A stretch of 64,000 nucleotides of DNA, taken from positions 124,001 to 188,000 of the forward strand of contig QXVZ01003926.1 of the NCBI GenBank assembly GCA_008931825.1, read 5' to 3'. Positions 33,195 to 48,100 of this stretch are shown piece after piece. A program made the position numbers and the translations under genes. The notes under the pieces are model-generated. The model saw only the letters and a program-made list of their open reading frames with translations, made no database searches and was not told where the DNA came from. Within the stretch, counting starts at the first letter, position 1. Every line of letters starts with the position of its first letter. This stretch comes from Phallusia fumigata (lineage: Eukaryota > Chordata > Ascidiacea > Phlebobranchia > Ascidiidae).

Positions 33195-36010
33195 GCTGCT
33201 CTGAAATCGACTCATGGAAAGTCGACAAAACCGCCCTTCGACACCCAAGAGGTTTGAGATCTTCGGCCACCGAAACGAGGAAGGACTCTGGTTGAACTTC
33301 ACGCCACATCACATGTGTGTTACACGATTGCGGCCGGTCCGCATGTTTTTCACTTCACTCTAATGATTTCACTGTGTTTTTGTCATCTGCTTTGCCTAAA
33401 GCATCAAAGACAATCTGTTTGAGTTCCTTCTACCACTCACATTACATTTTTGTGTGATTGTTTTTTTCCTTTTTGTGTGAATAATATGATAATGTTTAGA
33501 CGCCACTCAGTCATGCGGCAGCGTTTGGCTTTCTAGTCGCCGCCTATAATACTGCGACGTCTTAACACTTGCTCGCCCACTGCGCGAAAACCACTTGATA
33601 ACGAGCTCAAATCCACACACTTCAGTTTAGTTTATCTTTCACTACCAGATAAAGCCTAAACCTGACAAATGTAAATCAACCCTGCGAGGAATATTGATAG
33701 GTGTTGCGTAACTACCGCACCATACCTTATGTAACAAGGCAAATTGAAATACATCTATTGGAAGGAGTTACGACCATATATTTTCGCTGCGCATCAGCTT
33801 TGTCCTGTATTCTGTTGTTGTTTTAAAGGCCATAGTTGCCTTTGGATGTTGCGAGGTCCCGGTCGACATTTTTACTAAAACAACTTATTTTAAACCTATA
33901 TTTTGCTTAATAGTATTGCATTGACTATTTCTTTGTTTTACAACGGCGTTATTCTTGTTGTTTGCGTGAAATGAAAGTAAAATATAAAATAAGACATTAT
34001 CACTGCCCAGTGTGATAAGGTACGGGTCGAAACTAAAAATATTTCAAAAGTTTGGTAGAGGGAATAAGAAATGATGATTACCACTAACAAAGTTTTATTC
34101 CAGTCATGTGCATACTATGAGGTTAGAAAATAAATAGGGTATAACAGAAACGTACAGGGTGACAGTGTATCTAAACCCTGGTTGCAAGACTTTTATTTGA
34201 CAAATAACGAGTTGAAGACCTAGTGTTTGTTAGTTTTTTTCGTAAACTTTGGACGAAATTCCACTGAACGAATCAAACTATCTGGCGCTGGTTGCGATAC
34301 ATAATTGTGATAATGTTTGCGTGTTAAGGTAAAAATGCAAAAAATTTATTGCTTTGCCTAAGACTGAATCAGGCCGTAAGGGAATTTTTGTTCCGTGTGT
34401 TGGCTAGCTACCCAACGCTATGACGCGAAACCCATTGTTTTCTGGAGCGACAATGCCGATGTGAAACAGGTTAAGACACGTGTTCAACCATGATCACACA
34501 CTATTTTTACCTTTTTTTATAAAGCAATCTTTACTGTTCCTCGGTGGCCCTCTTGTTTCGGGTGCCCAGGACATATTTTTCCTTTCTGTTTACGGATTCT
34601 TCAACAAATCCATGTTTAATTATGTTTCATTGTGGTAAGTTCACCATTGTAGCACGGTAAATTTATGATTCATCTAAACAGATGGTACCTCGTTTAGTTT
34701 TCACACCTCGGCTGTGATGTAGCTTTTCCTGAATGGAAACGGAAGAAACAATAGTCAGCAGCACACAAAGAGAAGGGAAGTTGTAAAACGTGGGCGTGAT
34801 TCGCCAGTTTAACCAGGTTGCCTATATGACAGATTTCGTCAGTCAGCTTGTCTCGCAGAAAGGGGCCATTGGACGGTTGGACGGTCCGATTGTATTGCGA
34901 TTGTCATTGGCAGAACGTGCGCAGATTACCGCGGATTAAAAGAGCAAGTAGATTAAGCTGTCGTTGTCACGGAGATGTGGGTCGCACAAACAGGAAGCCT
35001 GCAGTTTGGTTTTCCCGGGTCTGTGTTAATTCTCACCACACCTGTGATGCGACAGCGCCCGCCCGGCGTCGCACACAAACATGTCAAGTGATATTAAAGC
35101 GTGTTTTGAAAACTACTTGCATCACAGTTTTGCGTCATTCACCGGGATTGGATTGCTACAAGAATGGCTGGTGGCTTCGATCCTTTCCAGTTAGTGCAGT
35201 GTAGTGTATTGCAGGTGGTTGCAGTTTTTAACAATGATCTCCAATAATTAAAACAAGCACTGATAAGTTTATGTAGCGTTTTTTGCCGCTAAAAGAAATG
35301 TTGCGTGTAATTACGCAAGAGGTGAAAAAATTAAAGAATCAGTGGAATAGTTTCGAGTTGTATTCCTTACCAACCAATAAAACATTTCGCCGGATAAAAA
35401 ACATCGGAATATCAGTGAGAGATTTGGCGTGACCGAGAGAGCGTTGACGAAAAAGGCAAATTTGCCCAAGGAGAAGATGTTTCTATTGTGCGCTTTGTAC
35501 TTAGTGGACCACTTGCAATGTCCCGCGTTGCCAGCATCAGCAAGACGAGGTTTATGTTTTATGGTCATTTATTCATTCCGTGTTCAGCGAACGTCAATTG
35601 TATGCGCAGTGGTCATTAGCCTTAAGTCTGCGACAGTTTGAGTCGATTCAATATTTGAACAGACTGAAATAGAATACAATGCCTTTGTTGTTGGTTGAAG
35701 TATTTGTGAGTTCAGTTCGAATCGCTGAAGAGGGAAGATAAACTTTCAGGGGTAAAACAACAGAGAAAGCTAGACAATAATTAACATGCACGCGAAATGG
35801 CGCAACTAACCCTATATGTATTTCAACAGGGCTGCAGACAGAAATCTGTCGCCGTCCGAGTAAAACATCACTGAGTAAACGAATGCTGCAAATAGAGTAG
35901 GCGTGAATAAACTGACAGAAAGGCGCCAAGGTCAAGATCTCTCAACAGTGGAAGTAACTTGCTTTGAAGGATATTATATGAATTGGACTCTGTGATATAT
36001 ATTTTGCGTA
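33195..36010. other. Interval between the two Eph genes: 3' UTR and presumed promoter
   Basis: The first part should be 3' UTR of the upstream gene. The rest must contain the promoter and 5' UTR of the second Eph gene. A more CG-rich stretch at about 34780-35070 may be regulatory. An open frame of 118 codons at 34848-35204 (+) has no recognisable features and is not called. Confidence 0.5.
34129..34134 (+). terminator. Possible polyadenylation signal of the first Eph gene
   Basis: AATAAA lies 935 bp after the stop codon. It is the first canonical hexamer I noticed on this strand after 33194. This would give a 3' UTR of about 0.95 kb. Confidence 0.4.
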
Positions 36011-36107
36011 ATGTCATCCGAGAGAAGACATTCTATGGTCAGTCTACGGAATGCGATTGCTTTGTGGCTGCTGGCGGCGATTGTGAAGTTAACAAGCGGA
36101 AAAGAAG
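36011..36107 (+). CDS. Eph: Second Eph gene: signal-peptide exon
   Basis: MSSERRHS precedes [20 protein letters not shown] and SGKE; the exon then ends at GAA G|GTTAGT in phase 1. Exon 2 (40211) starts in the same phase with ILLDTR, as the first gene does with TLLDTR. The 4.1-kb intron makes this the hardest exon to place, but it is the only one found between the genes with a signal peptide, a donor and the correct phase. Confidence 0.8.
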
Positions 36108-39100
36108 GTTAGTGCTTCGGGACCGGTTTTGTCCACAACTACTTTGTCATTTATTTTCACGCAAATCGTTTTTAGATAAGAGGCAAACTTGGAAATCGAG
36201 CACAGTTTCCTGATCAGGCCTCTTAATTAGCGTTTCCAGTCAGGCCACTTCGTCAAACTTAATGAACGCAACTGTTAAAAGCCAGTTTAATCCGACGGCG
36301 CTGCATTCTGCGATCCGGTAATAATCAGGCGTTTGCGGAAAGTTCAATTATCACAAGACTTCGCAGATGTATGTGAAAATCCCGCCTACCGACGGTGCGC
36401 GTTATGGACGTGGGAGCATTTCTCTTAATCCCCTGGCCTAAAATGTTTTAGTTCGAAAGTGTTGGACGTGTCTGAGTGTCGGGTTTGTGTTTGTGAGACA
36501 TAAACAAAACAGTTAGTCATTTGGTACAGGCCAAAGAATTTTGTTCCTAATTCCAATGAACTCACCTACGTCGTAGACTTGGTGTAAACTATGTATTTTT
36601 GTTTAAAGGCGTTCATCCAAAACGCACTGCGGCCTTGTGTATGGTGTTGTGTGTGGCGAATTAACCTAATCATAAACGCTGATCTTTTCATCAAACAAGC
36701 CAAGCATAAATCCTAACAGTCATCATCCCTCTAATGAAAGCATGAGGCGAAAAAAACGGAAACCTCAGGTTTAACGCGCGCGCCGCCTGATGAATCACCT
36801 GGTGTGCACAATAATCGCAAAAACACTTCCCTACTACCGATTGTGTGGGGACGGTGACCTGGCATCTCCCGGTCGGATGGACACGGTGTCAGATTACGTG
36901 CGACCATACGACCCCCGCACCCGTCTGCATATTTAGTCAATGCAAGACAAAAAAATTGTAGGAAGTGATTTTCCTCTCACCCGTATGACAAGCACAACTT
37001 CTGAGCAGGTTTATGCTTGGGGCAAAACGCAGTTGGACACTATTTTGTGATAAAATGTTTATCGGCTCTTTGCTAAAGTATCACAACACAATTGGCTGAC
37101 TAAAGTAGGCACCAACATTTAAGGGGGATATTTATTGCAAGAACTTGTGTTTTGTTGTTTTTGATCAACTTCGGAAAAGTCACCTTTTTCACTATTTGCT
37201 GTAAATTCTTACGCTTTTCATGTCCATATTTAGCTTGCGCCCGACCTAATCATGTGCGATTCTATGTGTGACCGGGTCATGTGCCGATACCTCGGTATAG
37301 TTCAACCCACGCGATTAAAGCTAAACACCGTAAACTTGAGCTCAATTTTTATCGCCAGCTTACCCCAATTAGTCTCTTATGCTGAATTGGCGTCGGGCGT
37401 TCCATGCGCGTCAAGCCGGCACCAGCGCATAAAACAGCGCGATTTACGATTGCAATTACTGCAGTATCGCCAGCTATCCAACAAGATACAGCGATATACA
37501 AGCTCATTCGTGGTTTTTCGAACTACCCAATACGATACGAAAACAAGATATGAATTGCCGTGAACGGTGCTTTGTAGTTTCACCTGCGTCTTCACGGGAT
37601 TGTTTCTGGCCGAGTTTCGTTCATTTTACGACGTGTTCCGTTGTATTTGCTAATGGGCTGGCTCGTCAAAGTTTGGGCAGACGACGCCGAATTTGCGACG
37701 CGACTGGGGTCAGTACGACGCCTTCTCACACAAAGCAACACTTGTAGTGTTTACCAATACCCTCGAGTTTCGAACAGCGCGGCTTAGTTCCTCTGTGATG
37801 AAAGCAGTTGTTTGCTCTTCGCGCGCAATCCCTGTGAGATATCAACGGAAAGTAATTTTCTTGCAAGTCATTTAAATTCAAGTATGCGCTGTTTGTAGAA
37901 GGATTTTTTTTTGCTTGTCAATTATGCAATGTTTTAAATCCAAAACCATTTCTGGTTCCTTCGCTTGACGTTGGGCTAACATTTTAAACGATAAACCAAT
38001 AAAAACTTGAACGATACAGAATAAAACCACACCACAAGTATTCCGATTTTGAACTAAGTGGATACGGGCGACAGGGCAAAGTGCCTGAACACTTTAACTT
38101 CCCGATTAAAATTACTCGATCATTAATCGTCCCGTTATTGCCGAATAGGGAAAGGTTTTGTTCGCTTAAATTTTCATCTTGGATTAGACTTCCACCGCGG
38201 CACAGCAACGTCAAAATTTACGGATAAAACCCGTTCTTTCGGCCCATAGGAAGATGGATAATGGCGGGGCATTTGCAACACACAATGCCACAGATTTTTC
38301 CAGCCGCACGCGCTACACCGGCCGATTCGAATTCAGTAACAGCGATATTTTATAACGAGGTAAATTACAGTCGTCTGCGCTTAGAACATCCTGCCGGCCG
38401 CAACATCAATTTCGTTGATGACAGGGTGTCTCTCGTACACCTTCCAACACGTCATACCCTCGGGCGGATCGGCAAGCTGGCACTCGTGGAGTTGTATGTG
38501 TCGCATCGACTACAATAGCAACTCGCAGATAGCTATCTCCCAGCAGGTTGAGATGAAAACTTCACCGCCTACAAAAAAACGACCGACACAGGTGCTCAGG
38601 AAGTCCCATTCAGACATTTCGTATTTATGATTATTTCCATCCGAACCCTAGTTGAGTTAAATACGTCATAGGCTGGCTTAAATAAACCTTTAAACGTCAC
38701 ATAGGCCTTGCGTTTCATGTGTATTGAGCAATTTGGCGATTAACAAGTTTGCGCACTGTGTAGATTTAGGCTTAATCCTCGTTTGTTGAAACAAACTGAA
38801 CTATTGTTCAAGACCCAATAAACTGCCGCTTTGCTCCCAGGAGGTAGCTTCCGGTGGCGAACAGGCGCCATCCAACCTTTACGTTTGATGCGGTCTGTAA
38901 GTTATTATGTGCCGACCTTTCCTGCATCAATAATTGATTTGACAATTTGTGACCCAATTTAAGGCGCCTGGGCTGGTTCGAAGCTAATAAAGTCGTCATT
39001 AAACACACAGCATGCCAAATATTGTCTGCTCTCCACAAATATTTCACATACACCATAAAAAACGTCTATGCTACAACTCAGTTCCCAGGGTTTAAAATTT

Positions 39101-42100
39101 AAAAAAATGCTTGGCGTGCTTTGGCACTTTGGGGAGAAGCTAGTTGGGATCAAGTGCTAGCGAAACTTTATATGGTACACCTGCCGCACCAAGTGTGTAT
39201 ATCCGCTTGGTGGATGCCGTTCACTTGTTGTCCGACTGCACTGATTGTGCGGACCACCTTACTGATTGACATCCCCATGTTGCATTGGATACAGTTGGCC
39301 GCCTGGCTTGAATTTGCAAACCCTTTTAGTGTAGTGTAATACGACTAAGCACAGCGCCACAATCAAAATTTTTTCAGCACGCAGGGATAAACTAGAGCAC
39401 ACATCGGCAATTACAAACAAAATCACAGTATAATCACCAGCGTTTTTAGCGAGTTAATTTAATTTTCGCGTCTCAGCTTCGCGCCTGCGTGACGTTGTTT
39501 GGTCTTGCTTCTTTGCACAACACTGGTGAGGTTCACTACGAATATCCTGTGTCAAAATAATTCAATATTGGTTGATATTGGAAGTCACCGCCGTAATATA
39601 TGTTTGACCACTTTGGTATTTTGCTTTTCGTTGGACCCGGAACACTTGTTGTTTCAGGTTATCGTCAATCTTTGATTTGTGTAACAAGTCAATGACTCAC
39701 TGAAGCGATAGAGCTTGCCAGTGCGGGTACTTCGGTGAAAGTAGACACACACGACTTTTCAATTATATGTCACAGACTAAACAAACGAATTTAACAAAAC
39801 CTCTTAGCTATTGACCGTCGCATTTCGCAGCGTGAGTTTGTCCTTTATCTAGCGACAATTATCATTTATCAAGGGCGTAAACTGTACCTACTCTGTGTAG
39901 ATACTGTTGCACTTCACCATTAGATTGTTAGGTTGCGACTTTTGTTTGGTTTGTATGTCAGCGGTATCAAGTCAGCAAACTTTCAAAATTCTTTGCAGTG
40001 TGCAAATGCGTGTTTTAAGCGCCTTTGATCTTTGATTGATCGCACTTATTTAACAGTTGGTCTCCTTTCAGTATTGCCACAACAATTTTTTGAGTTTGCC
40101 AAGCAAATACGCGAGCCCGAAGCGAAATTCTTGCAGTTGTGTAATTTGTGGACAAAGGCATTAGAAACCTGCATGTGAATTCAAACTAACTTTCATTCTG
40201 TTGTTCACAGCTATCCTGTTGGACACGAGAACAGCGCTATCCGACTTGGGTTGGACGATGTCACCAGGATCAGAGGTGAGCAAAAGGAAATAATGAATCT
40301 GCGATTTTTTCTAAAAAAACGTTTGCTTAAAATTAGGCAGCAAAGTTGTTTAAGAGCACCGAACCTGGCAAACAAAAATATCTCTAGGCCTATTGCAGTC
40401 CGATCTATCTTCACAGCTGCCACGCCGCTGCTTATATTTCCACGTAAATCCCGTAAAAGGGTTTTCGAGCACAGCGCCGCGAGCTCACGCTTCTCGGCCA
40501 AATGAGCGGTTCTGCTTCGTTGCAAGAACGGTTTCCTTTGTTGTGACGCGACCTTAGATTCCAGCGACTGCGCGCATCGGCCCTGTCCCAGAGATAGGGG
40601 ACACCGCAAACCCACAAAAACTAATACCCGGTGAGGGCTTATGCGTCGAATGTTAATGCGATTCTAAGTCATTTAACACGCAGGGAATTTTTTCCTTATT
40701 TTCGCAACCGCCATATCGTTTTTTGATCAATTGCATTTGATTAATGCTGACTTTACTGGCACACCTTATAGTCTTGATGGTTATCTGTATTAGAAATGGT
40801 GATAAATTGCGGCTGTGAAGTATACAACTGCTTCTCGTCGCCCGTTAGACCTTGTAGTGCTTCTATCAAGCTAACGACGTGCGTAAGAAACAGCGCAGGG
40901 AATTCTTGACGTTTCTTTTGACCGATCGAACTTCGACGGCGCGGTTCGTAGGCTTAATGGAAAAGGTGGAACGATTGACGTTCAACAGACAGCAAGAAGT
41001 AGAGCGAAGAAACATATGTTTTAACCCGCTTCAAGGGGTCCCCGTTCCGTTCACGCAGAGCTATCGATCTACTGATACCGCTTCACTACATTTTGCGATA
41101 GCACTGCACCCGGCGAGATTTTTACAATTCTCATGGGTGGCCTTTTGGTCACTTAAGAATGTCATTCAACCTTTGTGTGCGCGCAGAGCCAAACCGTTCC
41201 CCGTCTTTGGGGTGATTTCGTCAAACTGACATACATTCATAAGTCTGTGCGTGAAAATGAAGGGTTTGCGTGCACTGAAATGCCAACAGCTCTTGTTGAC
41301 GCTCGTGATGTAACGAAGCGTGTAGACAGAACCGATGGTATTTTCCTTCCTTTCGATGCTGAAACCTGACGAAATCGTAAAATGTGACTGCGGATGTGAA
41401 CACGTGTTCGAATAGAACGCATCATTTTTCCAACAGCTCTCTTATGAGACACGTACAGTTCGGCTCGCATTGAAAGAAGCCATCAGTTGAAATCGAATCC
41501 TGCCCCAAAACACACCAACTGCGGTCGCTGTCTATTCAACAAATCTAATTAAAATGGATTTTGTTTCGATACCAAATTTTGTCGAATGGCGTAGCCGCCT
41601 AAAGTGTGACATTTCCATTGATTTCTCGCGAATTCGCTGCGCGTAATGTTGATATGAAAACCGGTTTTTATAACGTCCACTGCGAAATTGCTACAACAGT
41701 GTGGTGTCGCCCAAATCCCCCAAATCGCATTTTTTACAACATAACACAAACTAGCTTCGTTTCGGAAAGTTAGTATGCGCTGGTAAGAGAAGGATTTTTA
41801 GGAATGTTCTTGTCAAGTGTGCTTGGTAATTAGTTTCGGGAAGTGGCATTGAAGTATGGTCAAGACGCCCTTGGATACTTACCATGGCGGCTCATTGATT
41901 CGATCATTCGAAGGGCTCCAATACCTCAAAAAGTCAAATTGTATGGAAATTCATGGACATTGAACTTTCGAAACGAAATTTAAAATGTGAAAACTTTATT
42001 CAGTGGCAAGAGATGACCAGCCCTGATGCTCAAGGCAATGAACGACGAATGAACATGGTTTGTCAAATCACCAAACCCAACCAGGACAACTGGCTGAGGA

Positions 42101-45100
42101 CGGATTACATCGCAGCTGAAGGAGCACGTCGCGTATACGTTGAAGTAAAGTTCACGATTCGGTAAGAGTATTCATTTTTTTTTCTTGATGCAGATTGTAG
42201 TTTGTGACTTGAAACATGTATTTACAGATCCTGCGAGGACGTTGAAAACGTAGCAACATGTAAAGAGACGTTTAACTTGTATTATTACGAAACTGATCGT
42301 GATGAAGCGACCTCGACCTTCCCTCCGTGGCGGGAAGGAGCTTACACCAAGGTTCGTATCTTGCTTACGAGGATTTGGGTTTGCGCTTTTGTATCAACTT
42401 CAAATGACTCATCCCAGTACCTGTAATACATGCCTAAAGCGGAACAGGGAAAAATTATTGCTGTATTGACAAACCCAATGGTCGGGCTGTCAGCTTAGCA
42501 CACCCCGGGAATAACAAATGGCGGCAGGTAGTTATCTGTCATACACGCTTCGAACTACGCAGAGCCGGCAAGTGGTGTCTCCTTACATTCGCTACCTGCC
42601 CAGTTTTTACAGACTTTAGCGCTTCGTCACCCGTAACAAGAAGATTTCCAGGATTTGCAGCGCAGCTAAGTGCGCCTAGCAGAAAAACCGTTTGAACGTT
42701 TGAATCGCCCAAATCCGTCAAAAACCTGCGCCAGGCTGGTGTGTTTTAGTTGCGCGTCCGCTGGATACCTGCATGACTAATGAGATTACTTGGCTGCTGT
42801 ACAAAGCAAGGTTATCGATTTACATTTCAAATCGACTCCGAACGCAACTGGGCTAACAATTGTGACATCAGCACCAGGTCAAACTGTGACGTTAACTAGA
42901 TTATGCGACTGGCAAGCGTCGATTGATTTGGAGACACTTAATTGTGTTTGTTGCTGCTACAAAGCAAGGCAGCTTCGACGGCCGCAGGTTTTGTATTTCA
43001 CCACTAACCTTTCCCACACAATTCCAAACGGTGAACCTTGTTAGCGTAGCAAATGCGTCATAGATAGTTTGTCTGATTGGAGATAGAGACGCGATTTGAA
43101 GTTATCACGCCTCAAAAAACGACTTCGTGAAACTTTAACCGCGCACGTAAAAATCTGTAGCATGACTAAAGAAAGATTTCAACCCCAGTATTAACGAACA
43201 AACCATTTCATTTCAGGTCGACACAATCGCAGCCGACCAAAGATTTTCACCCGGGTCAGACGACAGCAACTTCGAAACTCGTCACATCGGACCTATTACC
43301 AAGAACGGGCTATATTTAGCCTTTCAGGTGAATTTTTTGTGACGAACGACAAAATCTCAGGTGTCTGATTGTCTTCCAATACCCACATCAACCAAGTGCT
43401 AACCGCTAAAACCGGATCCGTGCCAAGCGAGTAAACAAAGGTAGCTGCACGTTCTGGCGACGTGCGTCCGATAATACAAGATTTCCTTTTCAGCGCTTAA
43501 CGCAAAATATGCAGTTATGATGTATTTACAAAACGCTCCGGTTGCCTGCACGATTTACTTTGAAACAAAGCCACCACATCCTTGTAAATTATGGAGAAAG
43601 GCATGTTGTATAACACAAGTTATCCCTTATGCAGGATACTGGGGCTTGTGTGGCGCTCATGTACATTCGGGTTTACTATAAATATTGCGAGGAGTCGATC
43701 AGCAACCTTGCCGTCTTCGGAAGAACCACTGCCGGATCCGAAATGACGTCACTTGTTGACACGACTGGAACCTGCGTGAAAAATGCCGTTGCGGTGAGAT
43801 ATAGATCTGCGTATATTTAACAGTTCATTTGTCTGTCATGTGCGATGTTCATGTGATGCATGCCATTTGCTGTAAAGTAGATTGCATGTTGCAGGGCACC
43901 GCGAAATTAGATGTGGTATAAACTTTGTAATTTGTACCGATGTGCTGTGTGGTCTTACACGGCTTAAGAATAAATTTGTGGTTAAGGTACACGAACGTTC
44001 ATATGTTTTGAGGGCAATTTAAACTTTGAAAAATGCCAAATTTCGTCAAGGCGGCAATCTTAATTTTGAAGTTGGCTGTATATATATCCACCGGAAATTC
44101 CATTCAGATTAACAAGTGTCATGCGAATACCAGCTTGTGGTTTTTCGTGACTAGTAAAACCTTGAACTTAGACTTTGTGCGTTGAAAATGTTCGTAAGAA
44201 TTTTATGACACTTTATCAATGCAGACAAACGGAATCCAGCCAACACTTTACTGCAATGGGGAGGGAGACTGGATGGTCCCCTCTGGAACTTGCACTTGCG
44301 ACTCCGGTTACCAAGTTAACACCGATAAGACCAAGTGTTCAGGTATTACCGAATTGCAACTTTTCGCTCTGCAGGCAAATTTGATTAGGCTTCCGTCTCG
44401 GCAGTTGGCAGAACAAGTCCAGGGTTGCCCCGTTCATCGCTAACTACCAACTTTGTTTGCAAGTCCACTTATCGGAGCTTGATTAAGCTCTATTGGCGCC
44501 TTTTAAATCTATGGAAACAAAAAGTTTAAGCCGGTGTTTGACTATTAACGTTCCAACCAATTGGTTCGCGTGCACAGCACTGTAACAAGCAGTTCTATTA
44601 TCTGCATGTGGCTCATATGGAAGGTCTTACGTTGGCGGTTGGCGATTGACGCTGCTGTCTGCTGCACTCTGGGGTTGCTAGCGATTCGGATTCTCAAGCG
44701 CTCTTGTGTGCTCCGATAAGACGCGCCTCTCAATAATTCCTTTCGTCTTCTCTGTCCGCCAGGCCTCATTGCTTTGCTCAATGGTGATTTATTACCCAAA
44801 ACACAATTAAGTCGCCTGGGCTCCATAGTGTGAGCGTCTTGAAGTGAATACAACGCCGCGCGGCCGTCATGGTCGATTGACCGTCAGTCGGTGGACAGGG
44901 TGACCGGGTGATAAGCAGCACGCCTCCACTAAGCTTTCAATGTTTGATTAATAGTCCCCCTTGGCAGCACCAGATCGCCGCAGATTAGATCGAATCGCAT
45001 CGGGTTACGGTGCAAGAAGCATTTCTGTTCCCTTTGCAAAAGTTTGATTTTTAACATTTCTTTCGAGAGAGGCAAAAACCTTGAAGTTTATTAAGCGAAA

Positions 45101-48100
45101 CCCAGAAGATCGTCAATGCAATTAACTAATTAGATTCTTTGTTATTTGACTCAGGCGAATGATTTACCACTAAACATGTTTTGTACCATGCCACCTTCGG
45201 AGCGTAGGATTATTGGCCATCTTACTCAAAAATCGTGACATGTGACGCTTACTTTTAATCCTTACTCAACCGCTTGCATGTTTGGGAACAAACTTATTAA
45301 CCAGGTCCAATTCGCTGTAAGTTCCGATGCCTGTTTGTTCAAACATTTAAATCCTCTGCCGTCGAGCGACATGGTGTTGTCGATTACACCAAGAAATCTC
45401 AAATACACTGAATTTCGATTCGGTCGCCTATAGTTGAGCTACCGGGATGTTAACCATTGCTTTATTTCTTGACCGACTGGTTTTGTGTTGAACTTTAAAA
45501 TTTGGCGATGTTAACGACTGTTGGAAAGCTGCACGGCTCATGAGTGTGAATATTTGGCCATAAGCTCCACTAAGTGACTTAAATCCGAGGTACCTTGGCA
45601 CACTTGCGTAAATACATGCGGATAAGTAAGTTCCTGGCGTTTTGCCTCTGCATTCAAAGCGTTCTTTTGCCCACTTCTCCCAAAATCGGTTCCTCGCGCC
45701 GAACAGCGACCGGCAACCACTAATGTGTTATTAATATGTTGTTTGTATACATACATGGTGTTTTCTAATGAGCGGATCAGTACATGGGCAATGTCCGCCC
45801 AACAAAGGGAGAAATTCTGTCCGGTTTTGGACACGCATAAAATGCAGTTGGTACGTGTCATTGAAACTTCCGTGACTTTAGGGTACAATGTTTCAAAAGC
45901 AAAAGGTGAATTCATTGAAGAATGCATAAATTTGAACTGTAAATGTACGTTTTTGATTCAAATTTACGGCGATTATTATGCATCAGTTAATGTGAAGTTG
46001 TCTTTAAAACTCAGAGTTTCATAGACGGGTATTTGTCCACGTTGAAAGAGGCATATGTAACAATGGCACTTTGTCATAGATCTACAAAGCTGACCAAAAA
46101 TCTGTTCCGGCCACCCATAAAATCCTCGGCCACGTTTATTACCTTAATCGTATTAGTACCTGCGTATGACTTATTGCCCAAACAACCGAAATCGCATTTT
46201 GATAATTACAGTTTAATCGTCGCGAAACCGTCACATCCTAAACAGAACCAAATTTGAACATATCAATTCACGAGCATTCTATATCCTTTGTTGCACATAT
46301 AACGAAATTCTGACATTGATTAATACGAAGCACGTGTACGTCATTCTTGAGCATTACAGCACAGCTAGAATCATCCGACTTCATTAGGTAGAACAATACG
46401 TTTCGACATTAGCACCAAAAAAAACGTTGTAGCAAAGTCGCTGCAAATACAATCCATCAAATCAAACGTAAACAATCACTCCAGCAATCTTGTTACGCCG
46501 ACAGACGTGTTACTATGAAAGTCCTTGTTTTGTTTGTGTTAATTTTCGCATGTGTGTCTCTCACAACGCTGTTCGTTCACCATTGTTTACGACGGCGAGC
46601 TGGCTGGACGTGTACAAATGACCCCCAGTGACCTGCTGACCGGGTCAACGCTCTCTGCCGAGAAACGCAATGCCTTTGTTTGTTTATAAATTATTGGTAC
46701 AATGACCGACTTGCCCAACCACGTTTTTGTAATATTTTTAATGTTAACTTTATCTACATATTTTAACTTTATGTCAATCAGTTTTCACCTCCTCACCTAC
46801 CAGGGTGCATTAAATCCACGCAAATCCCTTAATATGTCTGTATTTGCCTTTGGCTAATGATGACCTATACTCACGATATCATATATGCTAACCACAAGTT
46901 CGTGCTCACAGTAGACTCTCATGCACAGTCACGATGCACTTTGTATTTACCACACCCATCTCAGTTTGGCAAAACATTCCCGCACGCAGCCGAGATGCAT
47001 TTTACAGGCATTTTGTCTTTCGGTGGCTTTGACGTTTTGACAGCTCATGACTTAATTTGACGAAAGAGCGTGACGGCTGCACTCGGGTAAACTGGAGAAA
47101 GTGATGAAATGGCTCGAAACTTTTCTTCAAGTTATGTTATATACCGGCGCTTTCACGTGAGATGTTGTTACGAGCACACACATTGTTATGGCATGCGTGC
47201 CTATTTATTAACCGTGCCGTTTCCTACTGACAACATCAAGCGCGAATAACTCGGTTTTTCTATTTTTATCTCATGGTAACAAATATAAATCCTACTTTAG
47301 TGGCATTTTTTTACAAAAGCAAATAAGATTTTTGTAGTTTCTTATTTTTTGCTTGGTAAGTGCCTTTGGAACAGATACGCCAACTTGGGTTAAAAAAATG
47401 TTGTGCAATTTGTATTCCTGTCGAATCTGCGGGACCCTCACCTTATTTACTGCGTCGATTTGTAGTTGGTAACGGCGACAGTGTTTCAGTCACAACAGTC
47501 ACACACCTGTGCATTCCCCACTCCCTAACGTAACCGAAAGCGCTCAGCAATTAACCGCAATTTATAACACTTGGCTGTGGGGTCTGGTCGGAGGCTGGCG
47601 ATGGTCAAAGTTACACTTTATTGGCAACCCTGGCACTTGGCCCCGCGGTGAGAAACTTGCGGTGAATCTTTTTTACGGTGATCGTGTTTCAGTCCGACTG
47701 TATTCACCAGACCTCAAGGACTGGGTGCATTTCAACTACTCGTGCGCATTTAACCTATACAATTGGGGGCTGTCAACGCATTTTTTAACCCCGAGCGCGA
47801 AACATCACCATTTTGGGAAAGGGCGTCCGCGCGGCAAATTAAAACACTCTTGTTTTTGGTCGTTAGCTCTGAATGGCTCCGTCCACTTTGAATCTTGTTT
47901 TCTGCCCATTAACTTTGCGTGCGCGGCAGGGGTCTGCTATATCCCGATAATCCCACGGCCCAATCTTCACTAAAAGCCGCAGTGTCTGCGAAACCTCGCA
48001 GCTTTAGAATTTTCGTTTGCCGTAAAAAATGTGCCGCAGATTATGTTAACGGAGTGGAAAGAAACGAATGAGTTTGAAAACAATGAAAATGAATGACTCC

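Noticed and set aside
47509-47973. 154-codon open frame in intron 7 of the second Eph
   Set aside because: No domain, signal peptide or splice context; it lies wholly within an intron, and such lengths arise by chance in CG-richer intron stretches.
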